Below the pieces are notes generated by a model. It saw nothing but the letters and a program-made list of their open reading frames with translations. It made no database searches and was not told the DNA's origin. 64,000 bases of DNA from positions 496,001 to 560,000 of the forward strand of contig NZ_FTNM01000002.1 of assembly GCF_900156415.1 (NCBI RefSeq), given 5' to 3'. Within the stretch, counting starts at the first letter, position 1. Each line of letters opens with the position of its first letter. The translations under genes and the position numbers were made by a program. Positions 26,940-35,331 of this stretch are shown here, piece after piece. This DNA comes from Pontibacter lucknowensis. Lineage in GTDB: Bacteria; Bacteroidota; Bacteroidia; Cytophagales; Hymenobacteraceae.

Positions 26940-28217
26940 ATGAAGAAGATATTTCTGGCAGCAGCTTTTTTACCCGCCCTGGCTACAAACGCGCAAAATC
27001 AGACGCTAAAGCCATTCGACCTACAGGGGAAGGTAGTGCACAGTATTGATTATTCTCCTGACGGATTGTTGCTAGCCGGTGCCTACGATAACAACATACA
27101 GCTGTGGCAGCTGGGCAAAGACAGCAGCAGTTTTAAGCTTTCCGATACTGTCGGACCAGTTACGGACCTGGACTTTTCAAATGATAGCAGACACTTGCTT
27201 GCCGCGCACGGCAACAGCGCAAAGATCTGGGATGTAGAAAAGAGAGAAGTGGTCCGCACTTTCGAGCAAAAGGGTGCTCTGTTGGCAGTTGCCTATAGCC
27301 CTGATAGCAGATATGTGGCTTCGGGAGGAAGAGACAGAAAAGTGCAGGTATGGCAAGCTGATTCAGGTGAACTACTCCATACTTTCGAAGGACATGGTAA
27401 AGAAATAACAGATCTGATATTCAGCCTCGACGGTGGCCTGCTGGTTTCTGCTAGTGCCGATAAAACTATTAAAGTATGGGATCTGCAGGCGAAGAAACTT
27501 CTGAAGACACTCAAAGGACACAAAGACTGGGTAAAAGCGCTTGCCCTGAGCAAAGACAGCACCCAACTTGTCAGCGCTGGTTTTGACGGTCGGATACTCC
27601 TTTGGAACTTACCTGATAAAGAAGCAACAGCTTACACTGCCAAGTTAAAACACCCGCATTCCAACTGGGTATCTGCACTGGATATCAGTAACAACAACGT
27701 TCTGGTAAGTGTGGGCCATGACTACAGAATAGCGTTGTATAACCTTAACGTTCAGGCTGATAAAAAAGGACCGCATTACTTTCAGGAAAAAATGTTCCGT
27801 CTGATTGAGCAACAGCCAAATGCTGTGCGCTTTAATCCTGGCACGCTTCAGTTAGCTGTAGCCACATTAGGTAATGGTATTTATTACGATGACTATTTCC
27901 AGCTTAAAGTAAAGACTGCTCACGAATTCAAAATCATTTCGATTGACGGGGAGGGAGTTGGAGATGTCTTTACTGCTGTCGGTAACACGGCCACTCTGAG
28001 CGCCATGGTGACCCGCCCGGAAGAGGTAAAGAAAATCAGCATAACAAATGAGAAGACAAAGGAGGTGCAGGAGTACACAGATCCTGTTAGCGCTGAATTT
28101 ACCTTTGAGGTAAAGCTGCCAGAGCAAAGTAATGCCTTTCAGGTGGTGATTGAAGACAAAGACAAAAATATAAGTCCGGTAAAGTATTTTTTCAAATTAG
28201 AGACTACTGTCCAATAG
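26940..28217 (+). CDS. Secreted WD40-repeat protein
   Basis: This 425-aa protein begins directly after the previous stop codon. Signal peptide MKKIFLAAAFLPALATNAQ. About seven WD40 blades occupy residues 25-320 (for example SADKTIKVWDLQAKKLLKTL, SGGRDRKVQVWQADSGELL). A C-terminal Ig-like domain (about 330-425) follows. A propeller of this kind is a binding platform, probably at the periplasm or cell surface, working with the co-transcribed barrel and lipoprotein. No enzymatic motif. Confidence 0.88.
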   Translation: MKKIFLAAAFLPALATNAQNQTLKPFDLQGKVVHSIDYSPDGLLLAGAYDNNIQLWQLGKDSSSFKLSDTVGPVTDLDFSNDSRHLLAAHGNSAKIWDVEKREVVRTFEQKGALLAVAYSPDSRYVASGGRDRKVQVWQADSGELLHTFEGHGKEITDLIFSLDGGLLVSASADKTIKVWDLQAKKLLKTLKGHKDWVKALALSKDSTQLVSAGFDGRILLWNLPDKEATAYTAKLKHPHSNWVSALDISNNNVLVSVGHDYRIALYNLNVQADKKGPHYFQEKMFRLIEQQPNAVRFNPGTLQLAVATLGNGIYYDDYFQLKVKTAHEFKIISIDGEGVGDVFTAVGNTATLSAMVTRPEEVKKISITNEKTKEVQEYTDPVSAEFTFEVKLPEQSNAFQVVIEDKDKNISPVKYFFKLETTVQ

Positions 28218-28252
28218 TTCTTTGCACGCAAAAGCACCATTACGGTCGCCCT

Positions 28253-28453
28253 ATGTTCGGGAACTACGAATCTGTATTGTTATACCTTTCAAAATATGAT
28301 AAGGACAACAAGCTCTACCATCAAAAATATCAATACGACCCAGTTAAGAAGCACGACAACGGAAACCGGACAGGGTTGAATGAGGGAAGTATAGCGGAGC
28401 TGTTTGAGAAAAAGAAGAACGAAGTGTTTAAAGTTCGTGGGATATTTAATTGA
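28253..28453 (+). CDS. Short ORF of doubtful status
   Basis: This 66-codon ORF begins with ATG at 28253 and encodes MFGNYESVLLYLSKYDKDNK and a charged tail. It has no signal, TM segment or recognised domain, and lies in a stretch with gene decay (the next ORF is a truncated S41 peptidase start). It may be a fragment of a larger lost gene. Confidence 0.3.
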   Translation: MFGNYESVLLYLSKYDKDNKLYHQKYQYDPVKKHDNGNRTGLNEGSIAELFEKKKNEVFKVRGIFN

Positions 28454-28488
28454 ACATCCTCTATGGACAACCATACCAATCTAGGAGA

Positions 28489-28725
28489 CAAATTTACCTG
28501 TTATTCACTCTGCTTGCCCTGCTTTTATTTGCCCTTCCTGCTCAGGCACAAGACTGCAACTGCACTGATGCCTTTGAGCAGACCGTACAGAATTATGAGA
28601 AGAATTACTCCCTGTTTCGCCTGAAAGTAACTGATAAGAATCAGGAGATCTACAAAGCGCACACGTTCGAGTTCGTGAATTTTAACAACTGGGCCAAGGC
28701 CAGAACTCAGCGGAGGTTTAACTGA
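28489..28725 (+). pseudogene. Decayed N-terminal fragment of an S41-type peptidase
   Basis: The frame encodes a signal peptide-like segment (IYLLFTLLALLLFALPAQAQ) followed by DCNCTDAFEQTVQNYEKNYS and LKVTDKNQEIYKAH, the N-terminal pattern of exported C-terminal-processing (S41) proteases of Bacteroidota. No ATG precedes it in frame, and the frame drifts into unrelated sequence and stops at 28723. The catalytic PDZ and protease domains are missing, so this is a remnant. Confidence 0.6.
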
Positions 28726-28766
28726 AGCTTTCTTATTATCTTGCACGTCAATCCCTGATCTAAATA

Positions 28767-29504
28767 ATGAAGCCCTTGAAATCTGTAAAAATCACCCTGG
28801 CACTGGCTTCACTCATGCTGAGCAGCTGTGCCTCCGAACCGACGCAACAAACTGCCACAACCCCGCAAGAGGTGCAGGTCGTAGGTGCCATGCGCAACGT
28901 GATGTGGAAAGGAGAACTGGCCGGTACGATTGACCTGGATACCATTTCACAAAAAGAGCATCTGGTGGGGCTGGGGCCTGTAGAGTACCTGGCTGGTGAA
29001 TTGATGATCCTGGATGGCAGAGCTTATAAATCGGTGGTGACCAGCGACACGAAAATGCAGGTTGAAGAGACCTTTTCCGCCAAGGCTCCCTTTTTTGTCT
29101 ATACCCATGTGCCGGGCTGGAGTGAACAAGTACTACCCGATTCCATTCGCACCTTGCAGCAGCTGGAGCTATACCTGGATAATGTGACGCAAACCAGCAA
29201 ACGGCCTTTTGCATTTAAAATAAGCGGAGAGGTAGAGCAGGCTATTATCCATATCGTCAACCTGCCGGCAGGTTCTACTGTCAGCTCACCCGACGAGGCC
29301 CACGAGGGGCAGGTGAACTATACCTTAGCTGATGAACAAGTAGAGATACTGGGCTTTTTCTCGACCGAACACAAAGCGGTATTTACCCATCACGACACTT
29401 TTATGCACCTGCACCTGATTACCAAAGACCGCTCTAAAATGGGGCACCTGGATTCAGTGGCATTCAAGCCCGGTACACTGAAGCTATACCTGCCTACAGA
29501 ATAG
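28767..29504 (+). CDS. budA: Alpha-acetolactate decarboxylase, lipoprotein form
   Basis: This 245-aa protein has a lipobox (LMLSSC, Cys21), then the acetolactate decarboxylase core: GLGPVEYLAGELMILDGRAYK, KAPFFVYTHVPGW and THHDTFMHLHLITKDRSKMGHLD, whose histidines form the zinc site. The enzyme converts acetolactate to acetoin. An export/lipid-anchor signal is notable since the classic enzyme is cytosolic. No acetolactate synthase gene is adjacent, so the role is not obvious. Confidence 0.88.
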   Translation: MKPLKSVKITLALASLMLSSCASEPTQQTATTPQEVQVVGAMRNVMWKGELAGTIDLDTISQKEHLVGLGPVEYLAGELMILDGRAYKSVVTSDTKMQVEETFSAKAPFFVYTHVPGWSEQVLPDSIRTLQQLELYLDNVTQTSKRPFAFKISGEVEQAIIHIVNLPAGSTVSSPDEAHEGQVNYTLADEQVEILGFFSTEHKAVFTHHDTFMHLHLITKDRSKMGHLDSVAFKPGTLKLYLPTE

Positions 29505-29532
29505 ACCAAAGCTCTTCGATTCAACCCTTCAT

Positions 29533-29585
29533 AACAGCTGCTATACCTGAGCAATAATACCAGGTATAGCAGCTGTTTTTTTTAT
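29533..29585 (+). terminator. Terminator of the acetolactate decarboxylase gene
   Basis: A perfect 17-bp stem (29533-29549 with 29561-29577) and 11-nt loop are followed by a T tract. Each arm contains one copy of the octamer CTATACCT/AGGTATAG, so the stem is built from an inverted pair of this dispersed motif. Confidence 0.85.
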
Positions 29586-29700
29586 GGGGTTTCCTCAATT
29601 TTTTCAGAATAACATGCAACTGATGGAGGTTAAATTGCATCTTAACTATATATTGCGGTAAGTATTCTTTTATACGCTGCTTCTACCTTTATCCCTTTTT

Positions 29701-32337
29701 ATGAAGACTAACTTTACGCCCTATCTGTGCTGTTTGCTTACCTTCTTACTGTTGCTGTCACAGCTTTCGCTTTCTGCCCAGGGTATACGCGGCAGCATCA
29801 AAAACCAGAAGGGCGAGGCGCTGCCTTTTGCCTCGGTCTATATTACCAACCTCAACAACGGCTCCTCAAGTAACGCCAATGGCGATTTTGAAATCAAGCT
29901 TCCGGCAGGAAAGCACACGGTGGTAGTGAAGTACATCGGCTACGAAGCGCAGCAGGTGGAGGTCGAGATCACGGATAAGTGGGTGCAGCGGGACTTTCGA
30001 CTGGGAGAGCAGACCTTCGCGCTGAAAGAGGTGCAGGTGAAAGGCAAAGGGGAGGACCCGGCTTACACCATCATGCGCAAGGCCATCGCCAAGAAGAAAT
30101 ACCACCTGCTGCAATACGACAGCTACAAGATGAAGGTATACGTGAAAGGCACCGGCGAACTAACCAATGCCCCCTTCTTTCTGAAGAATAAGCTCAAAGA
30201 AGAAGGAGTGAAACTGAACGAGGCTTATACGGTGGAGTCGGTGAGTGAGATCAAGTTTGCGCAGCCGAACAAGTTTGAGGAAAAGGTGATCTCTATCCGA
30301 ACTTCCGGCGACAACAAGGGCACCATTTCGCCGATGTCGTTTGTGAGTGCGAGTTTCTATGATGATAAAGTAGTAGAGATGGTTTCACCGCTGTCACGTT
30401 CTGCTTTCGCCTATTACAAGTTTCAGTACGAGGGTAGTTTTCAGGAAGGCAACATCGACGTGAACAAGATTAAAGTAACCCCACGTTCACGCGGCGACAA
30501 TGTATTCGAGGGTTACATCTATATCATCGAGGGCTACTGGGCCATACACAGTCTCGACCTCAAAACCAGCATGATGGGTTTCCCGATCAAGGTGAAGCAA
30601 AACTATGCCGAAGTGGCTCCGACTGTCTGGATGCCGACCACACACCAGTTCCATTTCTCGGGCAAAGTGATGGGCTTCGGAGGAGAGTTCCGCTACCTGG
30701 CCTCCATCTCTGATTACCAGGTGGTGCTCAACAAAAAACTGGTGGCGCCAAAAAAGATCATTGACGAAAAAGTAGAGGAGGTGCCGGAGGCGATTGCCGC
30801 CATTAAAGCGACAGGCAAAAACCAGAACCTGGAGGCACTGGCCAACCAGGACAAGCTGACCCGCAAGCAGTTCCGGCAGCTGATTGTGGAGCAGGAGAAG
30901 GAGGCATTGAAGGAGCGCAAAGACCCGGAAGTGGTATCGGAGCGGAGGTATACAGTTGACAAGCTGGCTACCAAGCGAGACTCGGCCTACTGGGATTCCG
31001 TGCGCCCGGTTCCGCTGAGTGACAAGGAACTCAGAGGCTATCAGCGCGACGACTCCCTGGCACAGATCAGGTCGGCCGAGCTGACGGGCAAGGATTCCAC
31101 CAAAGTGATCAAGAAGCGGAAATTCAAGCCGCTGGACCTAGTGACAGGTGGAGGTTACAGGCTTTCACCACGTACTCGCCTCAACATTGACCCGACGTTC
31201 ACCAACGTGTACTACAACACCGTGGAGGGCTGGAATGTGAACCTAAGCGGCAAGCTGCGTCACCAGTACGATAGTTTGCGCCGCAGCTTTGAGGTGGCAC
31301 CAACGCTCCGGTATGGTTTCGACAGCGAAACGTTCTATGCCAAGACGAGGCTGACGCATACGGTCAGGAGTAAAGGTAAATCGCACCTGCTATACCTGGA
31401 AGGCGGTCAGTTTGTGGAGCAGTTCAACAGCGATAATCCGATCCACCCGCACATCAACACACTCAGCACGCTGCTCTTTCGCCGCAATTACATGAAGATC
31501 TATGAAAAGAGTTTTGTGGAAACCGGCTTTGAGTACAAGCCTTCGGTATGGCTGAAGGTGAGCGGAAACCTGGAGTGGTCGCAGCGCAGTCAGCTCTACA
31601 ACAACACCGACCGCAGCTTCTTCTATTCCGACGCAGACAGGTTCTTCACGCCCAGCACACCTGATAACATAGAGCTGGAAAGCACGGAGTTTCCGAAGCA
31701 CGAGGCGCTGGTGCTGCAGGCTAATGTAAGCTATCGCCCGGTGCAGCGTTACCGCATGTACAATGGACGTAAGTATCCAATCATGGAAAAGTCGCCGGAG
31801 CTATTGCTGATGTACCGCAAGGGTGTATCGGGTATTTTGGGCAGTGACGTGAATTTTGACCAGGTGCAGCTGGGCATCAACCATGCGCTGGCTTTTGGGG
31901 TGCGGGGCAAGCTGGAGTTCGAGCTACGCGGGGGCACGTTCCTCAACAGCAAGAGCATGTACTTCATGGACTACAACCACTTCGACGGCAACCGCACCAT
32001 CCTGAGCAGTCTCAAACCGGCCGGTTCTTTCCGCCTGCTCGACTACTACCAGTACAGCACCAACGACAGCTACCTTTCGGCGCACACGCACTACCAGTTC
32101 CGCAAGTTCCTGCTCACCCAGATACCGGAGGTACGCTTCACAGGTATAAAAGAGAACATCTTCTTCAACTACCTCAAAACGCAGTACTCGCCGCACTACT
32201 ATGAAGTTGGCTATTCGCTGGATAATGTGTTCCGGGTGTTCCGCATCGAAACGGCGGCCTCTTTCAATGACCGCAGCTTCCAGGAAATGGGTTTCAGGAT
32301 AGGTATAGCCACGCTTCTGAAGTTTAACCAGAATTAA
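29701..32337 (+). CDS. DUF5686 outer-membrane protein with CarboxypepD_reg domain
   Basis: This 878-aa protein has a signal peptide (FLLLLSQLSLSAQG), an N-terminal carboxypeptidase-regulatory-like domain (residues about 28-120: SIKNQKGEALPFASVYITN, HTVVVKYIGYEAQQVEV) as in SusC-type plug extensions, then the DUF5686 region with many aromatic amphipathic strands to the C-terminus (FRIGIATLLKFNQN). DUF5686 proteins are predicted OM barrels of unknown function. No TonB box was identified. Confidence 0.88.
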   Translation: MKTNFTPYLCCLLTFLLLLSQLSLSAQGIRGSIKNQKGEALPFASVYITNLNNGSSSNANGDFEIKLPAGKHTVVVKYIGYEAQQVEVEITDKWVQRDFRLGEQTFALKEVQVKGKGEDPAYTIMRKAIAKKKYHLLQYDSYKMKVYVKGTGELTNAPFFLKNKLKEEGVKLNEAYTVESVSEIKFAQPNKFEEKVISIRTSGDNKGTISPMSFVSASFYDDKVVEMVSPLSRSAFAYYKFQYEGSFQEGNIDVNKIKVTPRSRGDNVFEGYIYIIEGYWAIHSLDLKTSMMGFPIKVKQNYAEVAPTVWMPTTHQFHFSGKVMGFGGEFRYLASISDYQVVLNKKLVAPKKIIDEKVEEVPEAIAAIKATGKNQNLEALANQDKLTRKQFRQLIVEQEKEALKERKDPEVVSERRYTVDKLATKRDSAYWDSVRPVPLSDKELRGYQRDDSLAQIRSAELTGKDSTKVIKKRKFKPLDLVTGGGYRLSPRTRLNIDPTFTNVYYNTVEGWNVNLSGKLRHQYDSLRRSFEVAPTLRYGFDSETFYAKTRLTHTVRSKGKSHLLYLEGGQFVEQFNSDNPIHPHINTLSTLLFRRNYMKIYEKSFVETGFEYKPSVWLKVSGNLEWSQRSQLYNNTDRSFFYSDADRFFTPSTPDNIELESTEFPKHEALVLQANVSYRPVQRYRMYNGRKYPIMEKSPELLLMYRKGVSGILGSDVNFDQVQLGINHALAFGVRGKLEFELRGGTFLNSKSMYFMDYNHFDGNRTILSSLKPAGSFRLLDYYQYSTNDSYLSAHTHYQFRKFLLTQIPEVRFTGIKENIFFNYLKTQYSPHYYEVGYSLDNVFRVFRIETAASFNDRSFQEMGFRIGIATLLKFNQN

Positions 32338-32576
32338 CCAACGTGGCAGTAGCTGAAGCGCTGACTATACCTGTAAAGTGACTCCCACCGCCACTTGTTA
32401 CCTACAGCTATAACAGCGCTTCTCTGTTACAATCTGCATCATAAATTGCTTTAAGGGAAGAAAAAAATCTGCGCAATGTTGCACTAAAGCAATATTATTC
32501 AGTATCCATACTATCCTGGTTTAAAATCTACGTATACTAATAAGACTGATTGTCTGTGTCTTATGTAGTTTTTGTC

Positions 32577-33824
32577 ATGACAAGGTTTTCCCGCTTCATC
32601 CTGCTTTGTCTTTGCTTCTGTCTGTTGTTCTCCGAAGCAATAGGGCAGGCCTTTGCCAGCGATACGGTTTACTTTACGTCAAAGCGCAAGAGCATTACCA
32701 TTCCCTTCAAGCTGGTTCACAATCTGATCATCATTCCAGTGCAGATCAATGACTCCAAACAGCTCAACTTCATACTGGACTCCGGTGTGAAAAATACATT
32801 GATTACCCGTTTGCATTACTCTGACTCCCTCAGCCTGCACGAATCCGGTCGTATTTCGATACAGGGTCTGGGCACCGGGCACGAGATAGAGGCGCTTTAC
32901 TCAAAAGGAAACTACATGCGCATGCCGGGCATCATGGGAATGAACCACGAGGTGTATGTGCTGATGGAAGATGTTTTCAATCTGTCGACCCGTATGGGAA
33001 TGTCCATACACGGTATTATCGGGTATGATATCTTCCGCAATTTTATCGTCAAGATTAACTACAGTAGCAAAACTTTAACGCTATACCGACCCGACCTTAA
33101 GCTCAAAATTCCGAAAAAAGGAGAGGTATACCCGCTCCACATCGAGAACACCAAGGCCTATGTGGAGGCGGGAGTGCGGCAGCACAATGGCGACTCAATC
33201 AAAGTGAAACTGGTGATCGATACGGGGGCAAGCCATTCAGTTTCGCTCTACCTGCCCACAAACGATCGCCTGCAGTTGCCGCCCAAAGTGATGGAGGCTT
33301 ACCTGGGGCGCGGATTAAGTGGCGACATCAACGGTAAGATCGGGCGGATCAATAGTTTTTCGCTTGGCAAGTATGAGCTGCAGGATCTGCCTGCTTCCTT
33401 TCCGGACGAAGAGTCGATCAAAGCAGCGCTCAACCTGGCGAACCGCAATGGCAACCTGGGCTCCGATATTCTGAAACGATTCACCGTTATTTTTGACTAC
33501 CCGCACGAGCGCATGATACTCGTTCCTAACCGCAAATACCGCGACCCGTTTTACTACAACATGACAGGCTTCGAGATTAGTACACCCTTGCCTGGTGCCA
33601 ACTTTTACATTGTGTCGCATGTGATAGACGACTCCCCGGCCAAGGAGAGCGGACTGCTGCCAGGTGATCAGCTCATCAACATCAACGGCCGCGATTGCAA
33701 AGAACTGGCGCTGGATGAACTGCTCGAGCTCTTTGACACCAAGCCAGGCCGCAAGCTGAGAATGAGGCTTAAGCGCGACTCCAAATTAGTTAACGTGGAA
33801 ATGGTTCTGCAGAGCAGGATCTGA
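32577..33824 (+). CDS. Retropepsin-like aspartyl protease with PDZ domain
   Basis: This 415-aa exported protein (signal MTRFSRFILLCLCFCLLFSEAIGQ at ATG 32577; an upstream TTG is less likely) has two aspartyl-protease half-domains: NFILDSGVKN (Asp-Ser-Gly) and LVIDTGASHS (Asp-Thr-Gly). Both lobes are in one chain, so it can be a monomeric protease. A PDZ domain (about 325-415, SPAKESGLLPGDQLININGR) follows. Related to the gag-asp/pepsin-like family with PDZ in Bacteroidota; target unknown. Confidence 0.88.
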   Translation: MTRFSRFILLCLCFCLLFSEAIGQAFASDTVYFTSKRKSITIPFKLVHNLIIIPVQINDSKQLNFILDSGVKNTLITRLHYSDSLSLHESGRISIQGLGTGHEIEALYSKGNYMRMPGIMGMNHEVYVLMEDVFNLSTRMGMSIHGIIGYDIFRNFIVKINYSSKTLTLYRPDLKLKIPKKGEVYPLHIENTKAYVEAGVRQHNGDSIKVKLVIDTGASHSVSLYLPTNDRLQLPPKVMEAYLGRGLSGDINGKIGRINSFSLGKYELQDLPASFPDEESIKAALNLANRNGNLGSDILKRFTVIFDYPHERMILVPNRKYRDPFYYNMTGFEISTPLPGANFYIVSHVIDDSPAKESGLLPGDQLININGRDCKELALDELLELFDTKPGRKLRMRLKRDSKLVNVEMVLQSRI

Positions 33825-33825
33825 T

Positions 33826-34104
33826 TTAGGCCTGTTGCATATCCGTGTATACCTGTACCCCCAGCAGAACAACAGCCATCACGATCAGGGCAATGCCGAC
33901 ATAGAATCTAACCTTAGGGACAGGTGTTGCTACCATATTTCCGGCTGCATCAGGTCTGCTAAATCGCAGATTCGACAGGATAAGTCCGTTACCAAAGCTG
34001 AGCCAGATGGCAGCCATGAGCGGGTCACGGGTCAGGAAAAGGGAGGCAGTGCCAATAGCAGAGAAAAGGATGCCGATGATGACACTTAAAGACAGATTTT
34101 TCAT
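33826..34104 (-). CDS. Small membrane protein
   Basis: This 92-aa protein has two clear hydrophobic segments (LSVIIGILFSAIGTASLF, about 5-23; FYVGIALIVMAVVLLGVQVY, about 67-86) and a polar loop between. No family recognised; the first part could also run into a third short helix (MAAIWLSFGNGLIL). It ends 2 nt from the convergent protease gene. Confidence 0.7.
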   Translation of the reverse strand: MKNLSLSVIIGILFSAIGTASLFLTRDPLMAAIWLSFGNGLILSNLRFSRPDAAGNMVATPVPKVRFYVGIALIVMAVVLLGVQVYTDMQQA

Positions 34105-34264
34105 GGTGCCGCAAGATACACAAAACCCGTCTTTTCACAGGTACCGTTACATCTCTGTTGATTGGATAATCCGTATTTAAGGTGAAGTCTTAGTAGTACG
34201 TGAGGTAAATGTTGTAACATTTTATCAGATTGTGTAAATTTTACAATAAACTACAACTCTTTGT

Positions 34265-34655
34265 TGTTTAATTCGATATTATTTCAAAACCTTTGCTTTC
34301 CATAACAGGCAGAGGCCTGTTTAACAGATCGAACCGAATTTTTAAAATGAAAAAAAAGCCGACTTTATCATCAGCGATGGTAAATCACCTTTCTCCGAAG
34401 GGTGCGTCTTTTTCTATCCTGTCTGCCAGGATAGTTTTGAGGGCCATTAACGCCGTGGTCCGCTACAGGCCCTAGGCCGACGTGCTTCCCGACTGCTCAA
34501 GTGGTGGTCATTCTTCCCCATTTCTTTTTGTGATAACATGTTGCCTGACGAAGGTATGCGTAGCTGCATAACCTGTCCACAGCATTGTTTCTTATTGTTT
34601 TAGTTCTGTATCAGCTGGTTATGCGCAGCCATAGCCGGGGTATATAATTTCTATA
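34265..34655 (+). promoter_or_regulatory. Possible structured 5' leader of the arginine operon
   Basis: The roughly 550-bp gap before the arg operon holds a promoter-like TTG..TATTATTT (34265-34290 area), a short hairpin AACAGGC/GCCTGTT, a 42-codon ORF from ATG 34347 with four Arg codons in its last 15, and complementary segments GCTGCATAACC (34563-34573) and GGTTATGCGCAGC (34618-34630). This resembles an attenuation leader, but no clean terminator was found. The structure is only suggestive. Confidence 0.35.
34347..34475 (+). CDS. Candidate arginine-operon leader peptide
   Basis: A 42-codon ORF, with start MKKKPTLSSAMVNHLSPKG and C-terminus ARIVLRAINAVVRYRP, lies 180 bp upstream of the arg operon. 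Arg codons (AGG, AGG, CGC, AGG) cluster near the stop, and branched-chain residues are also common, so specificity for Arg is weak. The analogy is to the certain his leader in this window. It could also be a non-coding coincidence. Confidence 0.3.
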   Translation: MKKKPTLSSAMVNHLSPKGASFSILSARIVLRAINAVVRYRP

Positions 34656-35324
34656 ATGAATCCATCACCTTTTATCATTACTGTTGCCGATGCGCAACAC
34701 ACCGGCTACGCTGCCCAGATCTGCGATGAAATGGAGGCGTCTGCCAAGGCCAGAGGTACAGGTATAGCCAAGCGCACACCCGAGTATATCGCCCAGAAAA
34801 TGCTGGAAGGCAAAGCGGTGATCGCCCTGGACATGAACGGCGTGTGGGCAGGTTTCTGCTACATCGAAACCTGGAGCCATGGCAAGTATGTGGCCAACTC
34901 GGGCCTGATCGTATCGCCGGAACTGCGCAAAAGCGGATTGGCCAAACTGATCAAGCAGAAGATATTTGAGCTGTCACGCACCAAGTACCCGGATGCCAAG
35001 ATCTTTGGTCTGACCACCGGTCTGGCCGTGATGAAGATCAACTCCGATCTGGGTTATCGCCCGGTTACCTACTCCGAGCTGACGGATGACGATGCTTTCT
35101 GGAACGGCTGCAAAAGCTGCGTGAATTATGATATCCTCATGATGAAGAACCGCAGTAATTGCCTCTGCACCGCCATGCTCTATGACCCGGCCCGTGAGCA
35201 GAAGCCGATTGCACGGGAGCAGTTGCAGATACTGACTCCAATAGACGAACCGGCTATACCTGTTGGCTACGGCACCTTTGCGCAGGGCCACGCAAATCCA
35301 AACATTAATCCGACAAGCATTTAA
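34656..35324 (+). CDS. GNAT acetyltransferase, probable N-acetylglutamate synthase
   Basis: This 222-aa acetyltransferase opens the arginine operon. Its central GNAT region has GFCYIETWSHGKYVANSGLI and VSPELRKSGLAKLIKQKIF (acetyl-CoA site). The Cys-rich C-terminus (NGCKSCVNYDIL, RSNCLCTAML) is unusual. No classical argA or argJ is present, so this protein likely makes N-acetyl- or N-succinylglutamate. Position as first gene, 7 nt before argG, is the main evidence for the role. Confidence 0.75.
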   Translation: MNPSPFIITVADAQHTGYAAQICDEMEASAKARGTGIAKRTPEYIAQKMLEGKAVIALDMNGVWAGFCYIETWSHGKYVANSGLIVSPELRKSGLAKLIKQKIFELSRTKYPDAKIFGLTTGLAVMKINSDLGYRPVTYSELTDDDAFWNGCKSCVNYDILMMKNRSNCLCTAMLYDPAREQKPIAREQLQILTPIDEPAIPVGYGTFAQGHANPNINPTSI

Positions 35325-35331
35325 AGATAGC

